Source: Campylobacteraceae bacterium
GTDB lineage: Bacteria; Campylobacterota; Campylobacteria; Campylobacterales; Sulfurovaceae
DNA: 16,582 nucleotides
Assembly: GCA_027083895.1 (NCBI GenBank)
Contig: JALWMN010000108.1
Coordinates: forward strand, 1-16,582
Direction: 5' to 3'
Below are positions 12,196-16,582 of the stretch, in pieces (the first letter of the stretch is position 1; each line of letters opens with the position of its first letter). The notes under the pieces are model-generated. The model did not search any database. It saw nothing but the letters and a program-made list of their open reading frames with translations, and was not told the origin of the DNA. The position numbers were made by a program, and so were the translations under genes.

Positions 12196-14949
12196 ATGGA
12201 TTATAAAGAGACGATACTTCTACCAAAAACGACATTTCCAATGCGTGGGAATCTCCCTAAAAATGAGCCACTTCGCTATAAGAAGTGGTTTGAGGGTGGT
12301 GTCTATGAGAAGATGAAAGCAAATCGTAAAGATCGTGAAATGTTTACACTGCACGATGGACCACCCTATGCAAATGGTGATATCCATATTGGGCATGCTC
12401 TTAATAAGATACTTAAAGATATCATTGTAAAGTACCACTATTTTCAGGGTAAGGCAGTTCGCTACACTCCAGGTTGGGATTGCCACGGTTTACCAATTGA
12501 GCAAAAAGTTGAAGAGAAAATAGGGAAAGAGAAGAGAGATAAGCTCAGTGTAAAAGAGTTTAGAGAGCTTTGTAGACAGCATGCAGCAAAATTTGTTGAG
12601 CACCAAAAAGAGAGCTTTAAAGAACTTGGAATTATTGGGGATTGGGAGAATCCATACCTTACAATGGATTTTAAATTTGAAGCCAATACCTATAGAGCAC
12701 TTTGTGATGTTGCTAAAGAGGAGCTTTTGGTCGAGCGAAGTAAGCCAATATACTGGTCGTGGGCAGCTCAGACTGCCTTAGCAGATGCTGAGATTGAGTA
12801 TAAAGATAAAGAGGATTACTCGTTATATGTTGCATTTGAATTGAGCGATGAGGCAAAGAGTGAGTTAGCAATCGATGGGAAAGCTGCAATAGTTATCTGG
12901 ACAACAACACCTTGGACTCTACCAGCCAATGTTGGCATTGCACTGCACCCAGATGAGAGCTATGTTTTAACAAAAGATGGATATATTGTTGCAAAGAGTA
13001 GAGTAGAGTCTTTAGTGCAAGAGGGTATATTAAAAGATGGTGAAATTGTTAAAGAGATTGCTGCAAAAGATTTAGAGCACAAAAGAGCCATAAATCCATT
13101 AAATAGTAGAGAGTCTTATATAATCTTAGGTGATTTTGTCGAGTTAGATGGAGGAACTGGTGCAGTACACTCAGCTCCGGGACATGGTGAGGTTGACTAC
13201 TTTGCTTCATTAAAGTATGACTTGCCAGTTATTATGCCAGTAGATGATAATGGCTGTTATGATGAGAGCGTTGTAGGCTTAGGGTTGCTCCCAAATGCAC
13301 AAGAGTTTGTGGGTATGCATGTCTTTAAAGCAAATGAAAAGATTATAGAGCTTTTAGGCGAGAGTATTTTGAGTATCGATAAGTTTACCCACTCCTATCC
13401 ATACTGCTGGAGAACAAAGAAACCAGTAATTTATAGAGCAACAAAGCAGTGGTTTATTGCTGTTGATAAAGAGATGCCACGTGGTAAAACACTTCGCCAA
13501 AGTGCGTTAGATTCAATTGAGGATGTTAAGTTCTATCCACAGTGGAGTAAAAACCGCTTTAAGCCAATGCTTGAGGGGCGTCCAGATTGGTGTATTAGTC
13601 GTCAAAGAAGCTGGGGTGTACCTATAGCATTCTTTCGAGTCAAAGCGACTAAAGAGGTCATTTTAGATGAGAAGGTGCTTAACTTTGTTGCAATGATCTT
13701 TGAGCAGCAAGGGTGTGATGCTTGGTACGATCTTCCAATAGAGCAGCTCCTCTACCCAGGAAGTGGTTATAAGCCTGAAGAGTTAGAGAAGATTACCGAT
13801 GTACTTGATGTTTGGTTCGATAGTGGTTCAACTTGGTATGCAACGCTTACATCTCGCAATTATGATGCAGGAGAGTATCCTGCAGATCTCTATTTAGAAG
13901 GAACTGATCAGCATAGAGGCTGGTTCCAAAGCTCATTGCTTGTAAGTTGTGCAATTAATGATAAAGCACCATATAAAGGGCTTTTGACTCACGGCTTTAC
14001 AGTCGATGAGAAGGGCGAGAAGATGAGTAAATCAAAAGGGAATGTAGTTGTGCCACAGCAAGTTACTAAAGAGTTTGGTTCAGAAATATTAAGACTTTGG
14101 GTTGCTTTAAGTGATTACCAAAGCGATCTAAAAATAAGCATTAATATTCTACAGCAAGTTGCAGAGCAGTATAGAAAGATTCGAAATACTCTACGCTTCT
14201 TGCTTGCAAACTTAGATGGATTAGATGAAGTTTTAGAGTTAGAGAAGTTTGGCGAGTTGGATCGTTGGATCTTAGCAAAAGCAAAAGCGGTATTTGATGA
14301 GGTCAATAGTGAATTTGCTAAGTATGAGTTTGCAAGAGGGTTGAGCTTATTAAACAACTTCTTGACAAATGAACTTAGTGGTATCTATATGGATCTTTGT
14401 AAAGATAGGCTCTATTGTGATGCGAAAGATTCACTCACAAGAAGAGGGGCTCAAAGTGTAATGTATTTAATTGCAAAATCGATGCTAGCTCTTGTTGCAC
14501 CAGTATTAACCTACACAGCAGATGAGGCAATAGAGCATGCTCCGCAAATTTTTAAAAAAGAGTTAAATGATATTTTTGATCTAGAGTATCAACCACTACC
14601 AAAGATAGAGAGTAGCTTAAATAGCGACCTTTTAGTCAGTGCGAGAGAGAGCTTCTTTGAGATAATCGATAGACTCAAAAAAGAGAAGATTATACGTACC
14701 ACTCTCGAATTAGCAATAGTGGGAGATAGCTCAATCTTTGGTATAAATGAGGCGAAGAACTTAGAGGATTGGTTTGGTGTAAGTGCCTTTGAGGACTCTT
14801 CTAATATGGAGCCTTTAGCGTCGTTTGAGGTTGATGGAAAAAGCTTTAGCATAGTAAAAGCAAAAGGGGCTAAGTGCCCAAGATGCTGGAGATTTACAAG
14901 CGAAGCAGAAGAGAAGCTTTGTGCACGATGTAGCGAGGTTGTAGCATAA
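12196..14949 (+). CDS. ileS: Isoleucyl-tRNA synthetase
   Basis: Charges tRNA-Ile with isoleucine and edits misactivated valine. From ATG 12196 it is 917 residues, the length I remember for Campylobacter IleS. The class I signature HIGH (64-67, in [11 protein letters not shown]) and KMSKS (609-613) are intact. The CP1 editing domain between them shows [13 protein letters not shown] and [16 protein letters not shown]. The C-terminal zinc knuckle has Cys894, Cys897, Cys909 and Cys912 (CPRCW...CARC). ATG 12196 is chosen because AGAAGGA (12181-12187) lies 8 nt upstream and the protein then begins [19 protein letters not shown], as relatives do. The ATG at 12187 overlaps that ribosome site, and the GTG at 12142 lies inside the leader structure. 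Confidence 0.97.
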   Translation: MDYKETILLPKTTFPMRGNLPKNEPLRYKKWFEGGVYEKMKANRKDREMFTLHDGPPYANGDIHIGHALNKILKDIIVKYHYFQGKAVRYTPGWDCHGLPIEQKVEEKIGKEKRDKLSVKEFRELCRQHAAKFVEHQKESFKELGIIGDWENPYLTMDFKFEANTYRALCDVAKEELLVERSKPIYWSWAAQTALADAEIEYKDKEDYSLYVAFELSDEAKSELAIDGKAAIVIWTTTPWTLPANVGIALHPDESYVLTKDGYIVAKSRVESLVQEGILKDGEIVKEIAAKDLEHKRAINPLNSRESYIILGDFVELDGGTGAVHSAPGHGEVDYFASLKYDLPVIMPVDDNGCYDESVVGLGLLPNAQEFVGMHVFKANEKIIELLGESILSIDKFTHSYPYCWRTKKPVIYRATKQWFIAVDKEMPRGKTLRQSALDSIEDVKFYPQWSKNRFKPMLEGRPDWCISRQRSWGVPIAFFRVKATKEVILDEKVLNFVAMIFEQQGCDAWYDLPIEQLLYPGSGYKPEELEKITDVLDVWFDSGSTWYATLTSRNYDAGEYPADLYLEGTDQHRGWFQSSLLVSCAINDKAPYKGLLTHGFTVDEKGEKMSKSKGNVVVPQQVTKEFGSEILRLWVALSDYQSDLKISINILQQVAEQYRKIRNTLRFLLANLDGLDEVLELEKFGELDRWILAKAKAVFDEVNSEFAKYEFARGLSLLNNFLTNELSGIYMDLCKDRLYCDAKDSLTRRGAQSVMYLIAKSMLALVAPVLTYTADEAIEHAPQIFKKELNDIFDLEYQPLPKIESSLNSDLLVSARESFFEIIDRLKKEKIIRTTLELAIVGDSSIFGINEAKNLEDWFGVSAFEDSSNMEPLASFEVDGKSFSIVKAKGAKCPRCWRFTSEAEEKLCARCSEVVA

Positions 14950-15063
14950 GTGGATTTGACAAAACCAGTAACAAGTGAGATTATTTTTGGTGCAATTGTT
15001 GTAATCTTTATAATTATTGCTATTGGTTTAGCAATAGTTAGATATTATAAGAAAAGGGATTAG
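14950..15063 (+). CDS. Small single-pass membrane protein between ileS and gatA
   Basis: A 37-residue frame starting at GTG 14950, directly after the ileS stop (TAAGTG), and ending in TAG at 15061-15063, which overlaps the gatA ribosome site. The first ten residues are polar, residues 11-30 form one very hydrophobic helix ([20 protein letters not shown]), and the tail RYYKKRD is positively charged, so the C-terminus should face the cytoplasm. GAGG at 14935-14938 is a possible ribosome site, 11 nt away. A TTG at 14956 is an alternative start. I recall a tiny hypothetical gene at the same place in Campylobacter (ileS-x-gatA-guaB), which would argue for a real gene. Function unknown. Confidence 0.7.
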   Translation: MDLTKPVTSEIIFGAIVVIFIIIAIGLAIVRYYKKRD

Positions 15064-15071
15064 GAGAGTCG

Positions 15072-16412
15072 ATGAAGCTACGAGAAGCTTTAAATTTAAG
15101 TTCTGATGAGCAAAAAGCTCTGCAAAAAGATATTTTAGAAAAAGCAAAGAATAGTGATATAAATGCATATATTGGATTTGAAACAAGTGGCGAAGGGGTA
15201 CCTATTCTAATTAAAGATAATATTCAAGTAAAGAACTGGAGTGTCACTTGTGCCTCTAAAATTTTGCAAGGATATATTGCTCCTTATGATGCTACAGTAA
15301 TCCAAAAGTTAAAAGCTGCCTCACTTGCTCCAACAGGTAGAGCCAATATGGATGAGTTTGCTATGGGCTCAACAACAGAGAGTAGTTACTATGGGATTAC
15401 TAAGAATCCTCATGATCCAAGCCATGTTCCAGGAGGAAGTAGTGGTGGCAGTGCTGCAGCTGTTGCTGAAGGGAGTGCCATAGCTGCTTTAGGGAGTGAT
15501 ACAGGTGGTTCTATTCGCCAACCAGCAGCCTATTGTGGTGTTGTAGGCTTTAAACCAACCTATGGCAAGGTGAGTCGTTATGGTTTGGCAGCTTATGCGT
15601 CAAGTCTAGATCAAATTGGTCCAATAACGCAAGATGTAGAGGATGCTGCAGTACTCTACGATATCATTGCAGGGCATGATAGCAACGACTCAACGAGTGC
15701 CAATCTAGAGCATATCTCAATAGCCCAAAACTTAAATCCTGAAAAAAAGTATACTATTGCAGTTGTTGATAACTATATAGAAGAGGCAGATGGCGATGTG
15801 CAAGCGGCCTATAAAAAAGCAATTGAGGCACTAGAGGAAAATGGACACACAATTATCCATACAACAATGAGTAATACAAAATATGATATTGCAACATACT
15901 ACATTATTGCAACTGCTGAGGCTGCAACAAATTTAGCCCGCTACGATGGAATTCGCTATGGTAGACGAGCAGAAGGTGTTAAGAATATTCAAGATCTCTT
16001 TATTAAGACTCGAAGCGAAGGTTTTGGCGAAGAGGTGAAGCGTAGAATTTTGCTTGGAAACTTTGTTCTCTCCTCAGGATACTACGATGCTTACTACTTA
16101 AAAGCCCAGAAGGTTCGCCACTTGATCCGTGATGAATTTAATAAAATCTTTGAGCAAGCCGATATGATACTTTCGCCAATTGCTCCATCTGTTGCACCTA
16201 AAATTGGAAGTAGCATAGATCCACTCGAGATGTATAAGAGCGATATGTACACAATCGCAATAAACTTAGTTGGTTTACCAGCAATTAGTTTGCCAATTAT
16301 GAAAAATAGTAATGGCTTGCCGGTTGGTTTGCAACTGATTGCAAAAGCCTTTAATGAGCAACCGCTCTTTGATGCTGCATTGAGCCTTGAAAAAACTTTA
16401 AACTATAAATAA
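15072..16412 (+). CDS. gatA: Glutamyl-tRNA(Gln) amidotransferase subunit A
   Basis: The amidase subunit of GatCAB, which makes ammonia from glutamine so that misacylated Glu-tRNA(Gln) or Asp-tRNA(Asn) becomes Gln- or Asn-tRNA. The Ser-cisSer-Lys triad is visible: Lys48 in PILIKDN, Ser123 in [11 protein letters not shown] and Ser147 in [29 protein letters not shown] and the C-terminal [11 protein letters not shown] also fit. At 446 residues it is a little shorter than many GatA proteins (about 450-490) but complete. ATG 15072 has AGGAG at 15062-15066. gatB and gatC are not in the window. It is in an operon with ileS and the small membrane protein, both also serving or adjoining translation. 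Confidence 0.96.
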   Translation: MKLREALNLSSDEQKALQKDILEKAKNSDINAYIGFETSGEGVPILIKDNIQVKNWSVTCASKILQGYIAPYDATVIQKLKAASLAPTGRANMDEFAMGSTTESSYYGITKNPHDPSHVPGGSSGGSAAAVAEGSAIAALGSDTGGSIRQPAAYCGVVGFKPTYGKVSRYGLAAYASSLDQIGPITQDVEDAAVLYDIIAGHDSNDSTSANLEHISIAQNLNPEKKYTIAVVDNYIEEADGDVQAAYKKAIEALEENGHTIIHTTMSNTKYDIATYYIIATAEAATNLARYDGIRYGRRAEGVKNIQDLFIKTRSEGFGEEVKRRILLGNFVLSSGYYDAYYLKAQKVRHLIRDEFNKIFEQADMILSPIAPSVAPKIGSSIDPLEMYKSDMYTIAINLVGLPAISLPIMKNSNGLPVGLQLIAKAFNEQPLFDAALSLEKTLNYK

Positions 16413-16419
16413 AGGATAG

Positions 16420-16582
<163 letters not shown>

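Overview
This window looks like a chromosomal segment of a Campylobacterota (Epsilonproteobacteria) bacterium, probably a free-living Sulfurovum/Sulfurimonas-type relative. The base composition is AT-rich, genes are tightly packed, and ribosome binding sites are of the AAGGAG type. Several proteins match that lineage in kind and order. The run nth / PEB4-like SurA chaperone / class II aldolase, and the run ileS / tiny membrane protein / gatA / guaB, both recall Campylobacter jejuni gene order as I remember it (not checked). No plasmid, prophage or insertion-sequence transposase gene is visible.

Layout from left to right. 1-771 is the 3' half of an aminoacyl-histidine dipeptidase (pepD). 919-1785 is a small toxin-antitoxin operon with its own strong promoter and palindrome. 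The antitoxin appears to join a Phd/YefM-like N-terminus to a UPF0175-like C-terminus, and the toxin is a DUF3368-type PIN protein. 1821-2008 is an imperfect inverted-repeat element of about 188 bp flanked by TTTAT direct repeats, abutting the nth gene (minus strand). 2809-5283 holds a periplasmic PEB4-type peptidyl-prolyl isomerase, a small paralogue that has lost the parvulin domain, and fructose-bisphosphate aldolase, closed by a strong hairpin. 5433-7603 is a PLP enzyme of the ACC deaminase/D-cysteine desulfhydrase type coupled to hisD.

7619-10039 (minus strand) is a zinc-type ABC transporter pair (znuC, znuB) with a secreted two-module protein downstream; the substrate-binding protein is not in the window. 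10113-10832 is a tRNA region on the minus strand: an intact Lys-Glu-Val-Asp array with a consensus promoter, followed by a second, degenerate copy in which only tRNA-Lys is intact. 10919-11962 is a CinA-family protein with an unusual N-terminal domain. It diverges from ileS, whose leader contains an 18-bp helix and competing hairpins. The ileS operon continues through a 37-residue single-pass membrane protein and gatA to the start of guaB at the window edge.

Most genes are housekeeping: translation (ileS, gatA, tRNAs), central carbon (fba), nucleotide, histidine and NAD-related metabolism, DNA repair and envelope folding. The points most worth a second look are the toxin-antitoxin fusion next to a MITE-like repeat, the decaying tRNA array, the structured ileS leader, the parvulin-less chaperone paralogue and the ileS-gatA microprotein.
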